Origin: Sternotherus odoratus | Taxonomy: Eukaryota; Chordata; Testudines; Kinosternidae | DNA: 64,000 bases | NCBI GenBank assembly: GCA_032164245.1 | Contig: JAVMKO010000002.1 | Span: 175,280,920 to 175,344,919, forward strand | Direction: 5' to 3' | Shown: in pieces, positions 1-10,822 of the stretch | Layout of the letters: the number at the start of each line of letters is the position of its first letter | Position numbering within the stretch: position 1 is the first letter of the stretch | Translations under genes and position numbers: made by a program | Notes under the pieces: model-generated | Database searches by the model: none | Seen by the model: the letters and a program-made list of their open reading frames with translations, nothing else | Told to the model about the DNA's origin: nothing

Positions 1-796
1 TAAAGGGCAGTTAGAGTACAACACACTTTACCACGCTTCACAAATCACACCCCTTTGGTGCACTTTGCCAGTGCCATGTAGATAAATTGTTCTTCAGGCT
101 GATGATCTGTTTTTTGAAGAGAGTAGCCATGAGTGACATGCAGTGGAATAATAATCAATGCACATTTCTCCGGCAGTGCACATCTCTATGGAAAGCATTA
201 ACCAGAAGGTATCAACATTTACACATGCAAAAGATTAACATTCCTGTAGCACTTCTTAATACCTCAGTTGGCATTTTTGTTAGCATTGTGCTGATGATCT
301 GAAAGTACAGAAATATCTATTGTACCAATTCAGATGTTTGTGCCTTTGAAACTGATTTTCAAGAAATGGACAAGATGTTGATTCTAAAAGCTTTAAGGGT
401 GACAAATTATTTGCCAAAGGGCAAATGTTGCCCTCAATAACTTGCACCCTATTTACAATCTGATGGTCGCCAAATGGGTTTGCACATGCATCAGTGCAAC
501 GTTTGGTCCCCATAACCACATAACAATACATTCATTATATCTTAGTGATTTAGACCCCAGTCTTGCAATGAAGGCTCATCCATACAGTGTCTCACTGAAC
601 GATTGGGCCCTGGTGAGAGTTACCATGTGGTTACTGTTGTTCCCAGTGGGGTTAGAGCATTGTTGGGCAGCATTTGGCCATAAATGAGTAAATCATCCCT
701 GTCATTGCAGTACAATAATAATCTTGTTCATCTATTCTAAATATACTTGATTCAAGAAGGTGGAACTAAAGGTTGTGTCAATAAACCAGCATTTAC
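1..796. other. Intron sequence left of exon 13, nothing recognised
   Basis: The next expected ABCB5 exon (end of NBD1, with the switch histidine in a motif like AHRLST) was looked for on the minus strand and is not here. Short reading frames on both strands overlap one another and resemble no family I know. The stretch is probably intron with old unassigned repeat. Confidence 0.4.
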
Positions 797-967
797 CTTT
801 TCCAGTGCAGCTTGGACTACGGACTCACTTTCTGTATCCAGGGCAGATGTGGCCTCATCTAACAAGAGAATTTTCGGGTTGCGCACTAAAGCTCGAGCTA
901 TGGCTATTCTCTGCTTCTGGCCGCCACTCATCTGCGCACCTCTTTCTCCTACAAGGGTATTAAATTT
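797..967 (-). CDS. ABCB5: ABCB5 exon 13: NBD1 signature and Walker B
   Basis: This exon has 171 bases and 57 codons (residues 521-577), phase 0 to 0. The acceptor is TTTTCTCAG and the donor GTAAAT. It encodes [12 protein letters not shown], the ABC signature MSGGQKQR (residues 533-540), Walker B ILLLDE (553-558, with D557 and catalytic E558) and the D-loop SALD. These bind and hydrolyse ATP at the NBD interface. The length equals that of the matching ABCB1-type exon. All key residues are intact. Confidence 0.95.
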
Positions 968-1921
968 CTGAGAAAATATCAGAGACGCCATCAGTTTTTC
1001 TGTTTTAACAATTAACTGCTAAATAGAGCTTGATCCACAGTCCATTTCAATGGACTTTGGATCAGGCCCACAGTGCGAGCAAGATAATTATGTATTATGG
1101 GAGTGAAATGAAAGCTCATAGTGTCTGATCCACAGAGTGCAGGACACCAATCTCATTTGAAATGAAATCTACACAAAGTCACGTTCAGTAGCAAAAACGT
1201 TTCCGCAAGCAGATGGTCATAGAATTTCTTCAGAGGGGAGTACTAAGGACCAGAGGGGCAGCCCAAGGGAGTTTCTGCTAGATCTGGTACTGGGACACAG
1301 GTATCTGATGTGAAAGACCCAAATCTTATCCTCTCAGCCGCAGCACCTCTCAACAAAATACATGTCAGATCTGCTGCCCTTATTCACCCAAAGCACCTGC
1401 ATAGCTTGAAGCACATAGTAGTTCTGTTGACAGTGAGGATACTCATATGCCTGAAAGTCATGCACATCCTCAAGTGCCTTGCTCAATTGGGGCCCTTGTG
1501 TCATAAGCAGTGCTCTGATCACCACCTTATATGCCTAAAAATGCAAATTCTGAATGACACTGCACTTTCCACTCTTAGCCACAAGGTGGCTGTAAAAATC
1601 AAGTTTTTTCCTGCTTACATTTATCAGCTGTTGCTGAGTTTTGGTTACACATATTCTGTGATTTTGGAGATGGGCAGCTGTCCCTGGGCAGCCGTCCCTC
1701 AACTTGGGGCTGAGACTGAAGAAAAGACAACCATAGTTCTTACTTTTAAGACACATTTATATCAGAGACATCCATGCTTCCAGCTTTTGGATTCACAGTT
1801 ATCCCTCCCCTGACCTCAGCCCCGACTTATTTCCATTTCCTTAGATGTCTGTTTCAGAGAATTTAGAGAAACATTGCAGTTCATTTGGAAGCATGCAGGT
1901 TATTTTAAGTACCATACTTAC
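968..1921. other. Intron 12, no gene or clear repeat
   Basis: AT-leaning intron sequence. A 167-codon plus-strand frame at 1310-1813 has no recognisable domain and no coding-like composition, and I treat it as chance. Confidence 0.5.
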
Positions 1922-2125
1922 ATCAGGAAACTCCATGATAAAATCATAAGCATTTGCTTCTTTTGCTGCATTCTCAATTTCTTCATCAGTTACATCCTCT
2001 CGACCGTATCTTATATTGTTTCTAATTGTTGTCCCAAACAGAACAGGTTCCTGACTGACCACACCAATGAATTCTCGGTAATGTCTCAGATTAAGGGACT
2101 TTATGTCATGTCCATCCACTGTGAT
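1922..2125 (-). CDS. ABCB5: ABCB5 exon 12: NBD1 Q-loop and helical domain
   Basis: This exon has 204 bases (residues 453-520), phase 0 to 0, with acceptor TTCTTTAG and donor GTAAGT. It begins [17 protein letters not shown] and carries the Q-loop in [10 protein letters not shown] (Q477), then [18 protein letters not shown] and FIMEFPD. The Q-loop couples the NBD to the membrane domain. The RHYR, FGTTI and FIMEFP wording is what points to ABCB5 rather than ABCB1. Confidence 0.95.
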
Positions 2126-2204
2126 CTAAAGAAAAAAAAAGATGATGAGAGCCTGAGGTTGTATATTATTATGTTTCTTATTATTTTGTAGTACCATAGC
2201 ACCT

Positions 2205-2290
2205 AGAAGCTCTAGTCATGGACCATGACCCCAATGTGCTAGACGCTGTACAAATGCTGATCAAAAAGACAGCCCTGTTCTTGAATCTTT
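2205..2290 (+). repeat. Short interspersed-repeat fragment
   Basis: The words TAGCACCTAGAAGC and GTGCTAGACGCTGTACAAA recur, diverged, at about 54095-54170, and reversed at about 8347-8420. This makes it a dispersed repeat family. I do not know its name. Confidence 0.45.
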
Positions 2291-2658
2291 CTAGACCTAC
2301 AAACGTTTAGGACAAAATCTTCCCAGTCAGTTTGGCAGGGCAGATTTAGGATTCATGAGAAAAGTGAGGATTTACTTTTGTTTCAGTGAAGAAATAGTCC
2401 TTGGCCAGATGTTTCCATACACCAAGTGGAGATTTGCCTCTGTTGGACATTACATCTGCAGTGAGGCCAATGTAAAGGGAAAAGGAAAGGGCCCTCAATC
2501 GGAATCCTACCATCCTTTGTTGGCTGGAGATATTTTTCATTTTTGCAGAAGAGGAAAACTTGAAACTAGCAGAGGCCATCTTTGCTTATCCAGCACATGG
2601 TATCACATTTATTGACATACACCCTAAAGCCTGCATGAAGCATGGTGCAAGGAAGATA

Positions 2659-2958
2659 CAGTAGACTCTCGATTATCCAGGATGATATGAAAAAAAATAA
2701 TCCTGGTTAATAAAATCCTGGATAATCACCATCCATAGGAAATATGGGGAGGGGGGGTTGGTTCACCAGCCACCCTGCGCCAGAGGGAGGGGGTATTGGT
2801 TGACTGGCTGCCCTGCCCCCTGGTGGAGGTTTTTTTGTATGTGTGCTTGGGGCTGCAACAAAGCCAGAGCTGGCTCTGCGAGTTACAGCTATTTTTTTTG
2901 ACACCGTGGTTAATCCACATCCTGGTTAACCCAATCCTGGATAATCGAGAGTCTACTG
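2659..2958. mobile_element. pogo/Tigger-like Tc1-mariner MITE
   Basis: A 300-base element with inverted ends CAGTAGACTCTCGATTATCC (left) and GGATAATCGAGAGTCTACTG (right), flanked on both sides by TA. TA target duplication and CTCGATTA-type ends are characteristic of pogo/Tigger transposons. The inside has no transposase frame, so it is non-autonomous. It lies in intron 11 of ABCB5. Confidence 0.8.
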
Positions 2959-2960
2959 TA

Positions 2961-4260
2961 GAAGGGAAAAAGAACAACCATTATGTATCTTAAATGGGAT
3001 GAACAGTCCTAATCCATATGGTGGAGGAAGTAACACAAGGTTGGACACTTTACACTTTAGCTGTGCTCAGAAATGCCAATGAAAATTCTTTCTCTGGATA
3101 GCAAATAGCAGAGGACAGATATAAGCGCCAGTCAATCATTGAGCTGAACACGGGTCATGTACATGCACTCTCACAGGAATGTGCGACAATGGCGTGTGGG
3201 TGGGGTGTGCTTGGCTGTATTTTGGTACAGGGCTATTTTTTCACAATGAAGGGGATCACCATTACATACTGGCCTGGAGGATAGAATTGCGAGAAGGCCG
3301 AGCCCAGAGACTGTCCTATGAGGACTGTGACCCACTTCTCCAAAACTCGCTTGTGTAAGTGGTATCCCAATTCACAGCGCCAAGACAAGAAGTTCAGGTT
3401 CTGGAGTGAGCAGCAAGGATGGAGTAACTTAAGTATGGATAATCAGTGGCCTCACCTTCCCTTGTGGTCATGTTACCTCAGTCAATTTAGATACATATAT
3501 GGCCCCGATCACCATAGAACATGAACACCTCTAAAGTAGTTAAGCTTAAAAAACAATAGCCTCTCCCTCCTCTCATCACATACTGTATTAAATACCATCA
3601 GCCCCCAGGTCCCGCTGAGGAGTGTAGATTTGCATAGCTAGATCTACTGGAGCTAGATCTGAATAGCAAGCAGCAGGTGATTCAAACTGAGATCTGGGGC
3701 CAGATGCATTCACAAAGATCTGCCAGCAAAGGACAGATCTGTATTTAGATGGTCCCTCCTAAATAATATTTAATAATTACATATTGTATTTATTTCAATT
3801 AAAGAAAACTACCTACCCTCCACAGGAAACCCATAAACAATACTGTTAAGCAAGTAGACTACCGAATATGCAGGTGTGTGTGTTTGGGAGTTCTAAATCC
3901 AAGCCCAGCATCTGCAACAAATTCCTAATGTAAAGGATTAGGCTGCTCAGAACAGAAAACACACTACAGTATTTAAAAAGCTTGCCAGCAATTTATATAA
4001 CTTCCAAGTGATCCACTCTCTGAGGGCTGTATGGCTTACTTTGTAAGAGTTGACATTTTGTTAAACCTCCCAGCTTCAGACGGGAGGAACAGCGTCTGAT
4101 TGCCCCCAAATCTTGTGTATTATACTTGGGTGCAATATCTCCAACGTTGTGCTCCACTTGTCTCCTTTTTCCTTGAGGATTTGTATAGCTATAATTCTTT
4201 GTATGTTACTATTTTAATACCTATGTAAACAGTACTATGTGCTAGAATGGCTGTACTCAC
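2961..4260. other. Intron 11 remainder, nothing recognised
   Basis: No exon, long frame or repeat with clear boundaries was seen. Single-copy-looking intron. Confidence 0.5.
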
Positions 4261-4386
4261 CACTCCTTCCTGTGGATCATAAAACCTCTGAAGCAGCTGG
4301 ACTGTGGTGCTCTTACCACATCCACTGCTGCCAACCAATGCCATCGTTTGTCCACAGTCAATTTTCAGAGTGAGACCTTTCAAAAC
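4261..4386 (-). CDS. ABCB5: ABCB5 exon 11: NBD1 Walker A
   Basis: This exon has 126 bases and 42 codons (residues 411-452), phase 0 to 0, with donor GTGAGT. It encodes [19 protein letters not shown] and then Walker [10 protein letters not shown] (residues 429-437), which wraps the ATP phosphates, followed by [15 protein letters not shown]. All P-loop residues are present. The acceptor (ACCACAAG) has a poor polypyrimidine tract, but phase and length match the family. Confidence 0.94.
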
Positions 4387-5024
4387 CTTGTGGTAGTTAA
4401 AAAAAATAAAACATAGAACAATTTCAAATGAACGAGATTCTGTCACTAAATCCTGCTGGACTTATCCTTGCTACATTTTCAAAACCCACTCATTCCCATT
4501 GAAAATTCTGGCTCTGATCTTATCTCAAACCTCAATCACTGGAACTTGCTCTTCCTGACACCTCACATACTCTAATTTGTCCAGTGTTCTGCAGCAAAAA
4601 GTCATCTGCTGTCATGATTCTGACCACATTCAGGCCCTATTGAAGTCCTTCCATTGGCTCCTTCATGCTTACTGCTTCACATTCAAGCCCCTGGGCACAC
4701 CTTCAGGACCCTGCATAACTTTGCTCCTTCCAATCTCTCCTCTCTTGTCCTTTTTAGAGACCACATCTTTCTTGCCCCACTCAGCTCAGATGTTCCATTG
4801 GCTAGCAATCCCTTTTTACATTCTTCTCCAACACTCTTCTCCATGCCTTCTTTTATGTTTCCTCTACACATGGAACTCAAGTCAACTTCCTGACTCCAAT
4901 CTGCTGTGCTTCCATCCTGTCCTCTAAAGCAGACAACTCTTTTAGCGTAATACCCAAGTAATATGCCATATTTCAAGTTGAAGTCACTGACTACAACACA
5001 GCACAGAATAGGTGTTTCTCCTAC
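4387..5024. other. Intron 10, nothing certain
   Basis: Pyrimidine-rich stretch at 4540-4930 with an open plus-strand frame of 116 codons that matches nothing I recognise. It may be an old LINE remnant. Confidence 0.35.
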
Positions 5025-5135
5025 CTGGACATCTGGTCTTGAAGGATAACTGAACTGTACATTATTAAATTCAAGTGTTCCCTTTATGTGATCGAGTTTG
5101 TGTCCATGTGAAGAAAAACTATCTATAGTGGGTTT
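5025..5135 (-). CDS. ABCB5: ABCB5 exon 10: linker and start of NBD1
   Basis: This exon has 111 bases and 37 codons (residues 374-410), phase 0 to 0, with acceptor CCACTCCCCAG and donor GTAGGA. It runs from [15 protein letters not shown] through [20 protein letters not shown]403 in FSYPSRP is the A-loop aromatic residue that stacks on the ATP adenine. Length and position match the family exactly. Confidence 0.93.
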
Positions 5136-5556
5136 CTGGGGAGTGGAAAAAAATTAAAATTGAAGAAAAAAATGTACAAATGTACAATTGAGGGAGGGAG
5201 ATATCATTGTAACCTGAATATTTCATATTTTTATTCTACAATTTAAAACATCTTCCACACCACACATGTTTTAGCACTGGGTAGTTTGCAATATACAGCT
5301 GGCTGCCATAGTTACTTTGCTTTGGTAACTGCATTCTATTGTTTGTAATTTCCTTTGAAGAGCTTGAACATAATGTTTCTTTTTAAGCCAGTTTGGTCTT
5401 TTTCCATTTGGCAAACACTAAATTTTTCCTCTTTTATTTTTCAGTGGAAATTACCATGGCTTTTGCTTATTACTACCTTATTTTTCTATTGGCATTGTTA
5501 GTGCTCTCATACACGATAATAGCCCAATTATGAAGACAGGGTAGAACGATCCATAC

Positions 5557-5670
5557 CTGATCAATTATCTTGAAAACTTTAAAGGCAGCTCCTCTAGCAA
5601 TAGAGAAAGTTTCAAAGTGTGGCGCTGCTGTGCCCAGGCAATAACTACTAAAAGTTACGCAGAAGAAAAC
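5557..5670 (-). CDS. ABCB5: ABCB5 exon 9: TM6 and exit to NBD1
   Basis: This exon has 114 bases and 38 codons (residues 336-373), phase 0 to 0, with acceptor TTCCTCCTCTAG and donor GTATGG. It encodes the rest of TM6 (VFFCVTFSSYCLG) and the loop APHFETFSIARGAAFKVFK. The SSYC and PHFETF wording is typical of ABCB5, whereas ABCB1 has an IGAFS and P.IEAF type here. Confidence 0.93.
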
Positions 5671-7129
5671 CTAGAGGAGGAAGAAGATGAAAGCCACACT
5701 GAAGACAAATCCAAAATTAAAGGCTGCTTCTACAATCTTGATTTAGGCACACTCCCATTTAGGACCATTGGAGCTATGCCTCAGAAAAGATCAGCCCCAG
5801 TATTGGTGTGTCATTCACAAGACATTTCTAAGTATTGAAAGAATTAAGTTTAAAGCTTGGAATGCCAGCACAATACCTTATAGTATGGAACAATAGAAAT
5901 TGAGAAGGATTTTTGGCAAAATTCTATGGAATGTCTATACAAGACAGAAAGAAAAGGACTATTTTTGTTTTCTATTCTACGTGTCTTATTCTAGTATATT
6001 TTAATACAAAATATTATTAAAAAATACAAAAAGGCCATTCAAAAGCATTTACTGGCTCATTAAAGTGAACGGCCTTCACCACTGCTAGATCAGGTTTTAC
6101 AGAAAACTCAGAAAACCTGCAAACAACACTGTGAAAGGCCAACATATCTTTAGCAGACTACACCATAAACCTCACTATTACTCTGAGTTTTAAGGCAATC
6201 AGTAAATAGAGTTTCAATTTCCCAAACAATTAAAAACTCCACATAGTCAAACTTTCAACTTTATTATATAGAATATCCTTCAAATGAATAGAAACACAAG
6301 ATGTGAGGAGTATATACAGTCATTCTACCTAACAGTTGATCACATAATTTGTGAGGAAGAATCTATTAGGCAAATTTCACTTCTTCTGTTCATGGAATAT
6401 CCATGAGCAGATTATGATTTTCTCTAATTTGTTAGTTATTTTAAAGTATCTGATTATGGTTGAAATTAACTTCGTTTACTGCTATTTAATTGTGATTGGT
6501 CATATAGTCACATGGAATTGATTCTGATTGCTGACTGCAATTATTATAATCCTTGTGTCTGGTGTGAATGCTTCTGGAAAGTAAATTTAACACTCATCTT
6601 CTCTGCACATTTGTGCTGGTAAAACAAATTGCATGAATGTTCATGGAAAACAAACACAGAAGAGATGCAAATATGGTGGAGACAAATTTTGATATAAATT
6701 CAAACTAATATCATGAAAAAATCACTATTTGCCTCATTCTATTAGATAAACATGTTAGCTGAAAAAGTTATGACTGTGAAGTTCAAAACCAGGTGGATTT
6801 AAGTCATCTTTATTTGATCTCAGAGTGAACACTTCACTGAGAAGAACAGGGGGAAATCTTACATCAGCTTTGTTGTTACATTAAAAAGACAGCAAACCAG
6901 TTATGTTGTGAAGATTCTCTTCTGCCTATCTAAATTATTATATTAGTTCCCATTACTCTGGTATCCAAACACAACTTCTCAACAAAAAGGGCAAGGAACT
7001 TAATTTTAACGTATATTTTACAGAACACAACCAACTCTGCAGGCAGTTACAGAAAGAACCCAGCTTCTGAGCAGTTGTGGATTCTCGATACATATATCTC
7101 TTGTCCCTGTCTATAGCCAACATATCATA
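5671..7129. other. Intron 8, left part, nothing recognised
   Basis: AT-rich, no exon-like frame and no repeat with defined ends seen. Confidence 0.5.
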
Positions 7130-7251
7130 TACTCAACCAGATGTCCTGATTTTACAGGGACAGTCCCGATTTTGGGGTATTTTTCTTATATAGGCTCCTA
7201 TTATCTTCCACCCCCGGCCCAAGTTTTCACACTTGCTGTCTGGTCACCCCA
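7130..7251. mobile_element. Small hAT-type MITE, TAGGGTGACC family, copy 1
   Basis: About 120 bases with an eroded left end (CAACCAGATGTCC) and right end TGTCTGGTCACCCC. The inner words CAGTCCCGATTTTGGGG and ATATAGGCTCCTATTA are shared with the copies at 18620-18742 (reverse) and 27205-27327. It is not autonomous. Confidence 0.7.
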
Positions 7252-7318
7252 ACTCAACATCACCTTCACAATGAAGTTAGTTAGTAGAAAGACACTGGTG
7301 TTAAAATATGACACTTAC

Positions 7319-7496
7319 AGCCAGGACAGTCCCAATGGAATAGCCAGTATTCTCATCAAGAATTAAGGTAGTTCCATACCAAAACCCAAGCCCGTAGCAT
7401 CCGTTTATAATTAGGTACAAAAACCCTAGAGACAGTTTAGAAGCAATAGCCTTTTTTATACCAAGGTTTTTTGCTTCTCCTAGATTACTTGTATAT
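7319..7496 (-). CDS. ABCB5: ABCB5 exon 8: TM5 and start of TM6
   Basis: This exon has 178 bases: one base completing codon 276, then codons 277-335. The acceptor is CTTCTTAACAG and the donor GTAAGT. It encodes YTSNLGEAKNLGIKKAIASK, then the hydrophobic TM5 LSLGFLYLIINGCYGLGFWY and GTTLILDENTGYSIGTVLA. The corresponding ABCB1 exon is 172 bases. The extra two codons before GYSIG are shared with ABCB5 as I recall it, which supports the assignment. Confidence 0.94.
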
Positions 7497-7584
7497 CTGT
7501 TAAGAAGACAAACATATGTTAGTCATTGTGGCTGCAGGCGAAGTCATAAATTTAAAAAGTCATTTACTATTGAGAGAGTCAGAC

Positions 7585-7709
7585 CTGTTGATTTCCTTCT
7601 CTTGTCCTCCAAAGGCTACAACAGTTCGCACTGATGACAGGACTTCTTCTGCTACTGCACCTGCTTTGGCATAGGCTGTTAACTCCTTACTGGTTAATGT
7701 GATGATCAT
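7585..7709 (-). CDS. ABCB5: ABCB5 exon 7: intracellular loop 2
   Basis: This exon has 125 bases (codons 235-275 plus two bases), with acceptor GGACTGCAG. It encodes [20 protein letters not shown] and [21 protein letters not shown], the cytoplasmic coupling-helix region between TM4 and TM5. The donor is GTCTGA, which departs from GTRAGT at positions 3-5. Even so, the 125-base length and the phase (AG joined to A of exon 8) are exactly as expected. Confidence 0.92.
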
Positions 7710-8177
7710 CTGCAGTCCATAGGAGCAGAATGAAGTGAATTTCACAATCAAATCGAGAGTAGCTCTATACCTCATGTTTATTATGTTATTTCAGCAGGTC
7801 AAAGTGGTAGATCCCCCCAATCTCAGAACTTCCAGATTCACAATGATCTTTAGAAGTGCTTCCTGGGTCATTATTCTGTATCTGATCAACTATCCAATCT
7901 TGCAAATACTACGATGCAGATGTAAGTATGCACTATCCCAGTAATGTTTACAGAACTGGACGTGTAGGAGTGTTTTAAATGCTATTCTATATGTACAGAA
8001 CTTGTTGTGGAATAGATCTTGGAAGCATGAAGATCTGAGATCTTATAAACTCTGTCCTGGCAGTCTACTAGACCTACCTAAACAGGATGAGTGCGGAGAT
8101 GTTCACTAATTGGGAGACCACACTTGGAGACCTTGTTCTGGGCCAAGTAAGGCCATGAGAAAAATGCTAGGACAGGG

Positions 8178-8201
8178 TTTTTTTTTGGGGGGGGGGGGGG
8201 G
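8178..8201. repeat. Homopolymer T then G run
   Basis: Nine T (8178-8186) followed by about fifteen G (8187-8201), then a G-rich stretch. Simple low-complexity sequence in intron 6. Confidence 0.9.
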
Positions 8202-8346
8202 TAGGGGGTGGAGAGGGGAGGGAGGGCTATTGAATCTTCTCAACTTTATTTATACATTTTAAGATATCAAAAGATAATGTTAAAATCATAAAGGCATGTG
8301 TTTAGGAGGACTACTACCTGTTACAAATAATCTGTTACCGAGATTA

Positions 8347-8420
8347 TGAAGTCTTTGGGACAGGGACTGTCTTTTTGTTATGTGTGTGTGTGTGCGCAAC
8401 ACCTAGTAGTCTACAACCAT
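8347..8420 (-). repeat. Interspersed-repeat fragment with internal TG microsatellite
   Basis: GAAGTCTTTGGGACAGGGAC followed by a (TG)n run and CACCTAGTAG. It appears to be the reverse strand of the family also seen at 2205-2290 and 54095-54170. Confidence 0.4.
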
Positions 8421-8669
8421 CTGTAACAATACAAGAAAATTGAGATTAAGAAATATACCTAATTCCCTTTTTCAGGCTAAATATTTTTTGTAAAAAAGTT
8501 TTTTTACTTCAGCTTCAAACTTGCTACTGGAGTTGATCAGAAATTTTTCAACAGAAAAGATTCATTGAAGTAGAATCTTTCATGGAAACCTGTTGGCTTC
8601 AATCAAGCTTTTGTCCAGAAGGTTTCTCAGGTCCAGAATGGGATTTATGGTGAAAATGAGAACACCCAA

Positions 8670-8800
8670 AATAGCCAGTGGTTAGGCACTCAGCTTGGGA
8701 TGTGGGAAACTTATGTTCAAATCCTTGCTCTGAATCAGGGCAGGGACGTGAACTTATAGTTTCTACATCCCAGATGAGTACGCTAACCACCTGGCTATTG
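8670..8800. repeat. Head-to-head tRNA-derived SINE pair
   Basis: Bases 8670-8733 (AATAGCCAGTGGTTAGGCAC ... GTTCAAATCC) are repeated in reverse complement at about 8742-8800 (GACGTGAAC ... GCTAACCACCTGGCTATT). Each arm carries an A-box-like TAGCCAGTGG. The left arm has a B-box-like TGTTCAAATCC. Together they look like a tRNA-derived pol III head present twice as an inverted repeat. The copies are diverged and no functional tRNA is claimed. Confidence 0.55.
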
Positions 8801-9659
8801 GCTGTTCTGTGGTAGGTCTCTCATGCTCTACTTTTCAAAAAAAATGGAAAGGTCTTAATTTTGCCCTGATGCAGAACATAAATAAATATTGAAACCTCAA
8901 AATGGAATTCTTATCTTCCAGCCAGTCCTACTCACTGTCTCCTACATCCTTAAATCCCTCAGTTTGGTCAAGGAGAAGACAGATAATAAGGTAGAATGTC
9001 CTCTGGGGAATTATATGTAAATTGTCTCAGAGCTGCTAAGCAAAAAGTGACAACATTCAGCTGTTAGCAGGGGTGGGCAGGTTTGTAGAATTTTGGTGGT
9101 GCCCAGAACAGGTCCAAGTCCCGCCTCCCCACATCTGCCTTGTAGAGCCCCGGGGTGGGGCTGGTTCTCTTTCCTCTCATCTTCTGATGAGCCTAGTGGC
9201 AGATTTTTTGTTATGAATAAAGACAACACAATGTTTATCTGGATGATTTGCTTGTTAAAATGGAGATTTTCTAATATTAATTACTTTTAGAAAGTTTCTC
9301 CGTTTTTAAAGCTAAAACAATTTGAATTGGCTTAAATATATCTATGTACCTGTGCAAATAAACTATTTTTTAAAAATCAGGCATTTTTCTTTTCTTTTCT
9401 TTTCATGAACCATGCCCTTAGCAATTGTGAGCACTGTTAAACTCCTATTAAAGGAAAGTTAACACTTAAAGTATAATTTGGTAATTTAGAGATCAAATGT
9501 ACATTTATTCACACATAAGAATGAAGTCACAGGATTTCACCAGTGGAAAACTGAGCTTTTTGGTAACTAATTTTGGCAAGTATATAGCAAAAACAGTTTC
9601 CATGAAATTCCCTTTCCCCAAGAAATGCGTTACATATTCATCTTTAAAATCGTGCCTAC

Positions 9660-9831
9660 CTTAGAACAAAATGCTGCAGATATTACTACGAGAGGGCTTG
9701 TGGACAGGATCACAAGAGTAAGTTTCCATCCCTTCACAAAGCCAATCACTATGCCCACTGTGAACGTTGACATGTTCTGAAATAGCTGAGCGACTTTGTC
9801 TCCAATGCCATCATTAATTTTATTAATGTCT
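9660..9831 (-). CDS. ABCB5: ABCB5 exon 6: TM3 and TM4
   Basis: This exon has 172 bases: one base completing codon 177, then codons 178-234. The acceptor is CCCCCTTAG and the donor GTAGGC. It encodes DINKINDGIGDKVAQLFQNM, the TM3 segment STFTVGIVIGFVKGW and the TM4 segment KLTLVILSTSPLVVISAAF. The GDK and FVKGWKLTLV motifs are family hallmarks. Length is identical to the ABCB1-type exon. Confidence 0.95.
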
Positions 9832-9961
9832 CTAAGGGGGAAAAAAAACAATGTCTTCAGCTGAAGATAATATAGATATTACTCTAAACTATCTCTCTGT
9901 CACTTTGATTAGGGCTGTCAAGCGATAAAAATATTAATTGCCATTAATCGTGCTGTTAAAC

Positions 9962-10294
9962 CAGGGATCAGAAACCTTTGGCATGTGGTCCATCAGGTAA
10001 AGCTGCTGGTGGACCAGGACGGTTTGTTTACCTGCAACATACACAGGTTCAGCCAATTGCAGCTCCCATTGGCCATGATTTGCCATTCCAGGCCAATGGG
10101 GGCTGCAGGAAGCGGAGGCCAGCACATCCCCTGGCCCATTCTGCTTCCTGCAGCACTCGTTGGCCTAGAACAGCAAACTGCCGCCAGTGGGAGCTGCAAT
10201 CGGCTGAACCTGCGGACACTGAAGGTAAACAAACCATCGTGGCCCACCAGCGGAGTTCCCTGACGGCCCACATGCCAAAGGTGGCTGATCTATG
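9962..10294. mobile_element. Foldback hAT MITE inside the hAT copy
   Basis: A 333-base near-palindrome starting CAGGGATCAGAAACC and ending GGTGGCTGATCTATG. The 8-base target duplication TGTTAAAC is exact at 9954-9961 and 10295-10302. The inside is a long hairpin (GGTTTGTTTACCTGCA matched by TGAAGGTAAACAAACC). No protein is encoded. Overlapping frames on both strands are a by-product of the palindrome. Confidence 0.88.
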
Positions 10295-10822
10295 TGTTAA
10301 ACAAAAGAATACCATTTACTTAAATATTTTGGATGTGTTTTACATTTTCAAATGTATTCATTTCAGTGACAACACAGAATACAAAGTGTACAGTGCTCAC
10401 TTTTTATTCTTGATTACAAATATTTGCACGGTGAAAAAACAAAATAAATGGCATTTTTCAATTCACCTCATACAAGTACCATAGTGCAACCTCTTTGTCA
10501 TGAAATTTGACCTTCCAAATATAGAATTATGTACAAAAAATAAATTCATTCAAAAACAAAACAATGTCAAAGTTTGGAGCCTACAAGTCCACTCAGTCCT
10601 ACTTCTTGTACAACCAATCGCTAAACTAACAGGTCTGTTTATTTTTTCAGGAGATAATGCTGCCCACTTCTTGTTTACAATATCACCTGAAAGTGAGAAA
10701 AGGTATTTGCACTTGTGTAGCCAGCATTACAAGGTATTTATGTGCCAGATATACTAAACATGTCATGTTCTTTCGTGCTTTGGCTACCTATCCAGAGGAC
10801 ATGCTTCCATGCTCATGACGTG

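Noticed and set aside
1..796. Next ABCB5 exon (end of NBD1)
   Set aside because: The expected AHRLST-type sequence is absent in all minus-strand frames, so it must lie outside the window.
1310..1813. 167-codon frame in ABCB5 intron 12
   Set aside because: No domain or homologue recognised. Opposite strand is also partly open.
8670..8733. Functional tRNA gene
   Set aside because: A- and B-box-like words are present, but no cloverleaf with paired acceptor stem was seen, and it is part of an inverted repeat.
9978..10484. Overlapping frames on both strands near 10.0-10.3 kb
   Set aside because: They mirror each other because the underlying MITE is a palindrome.
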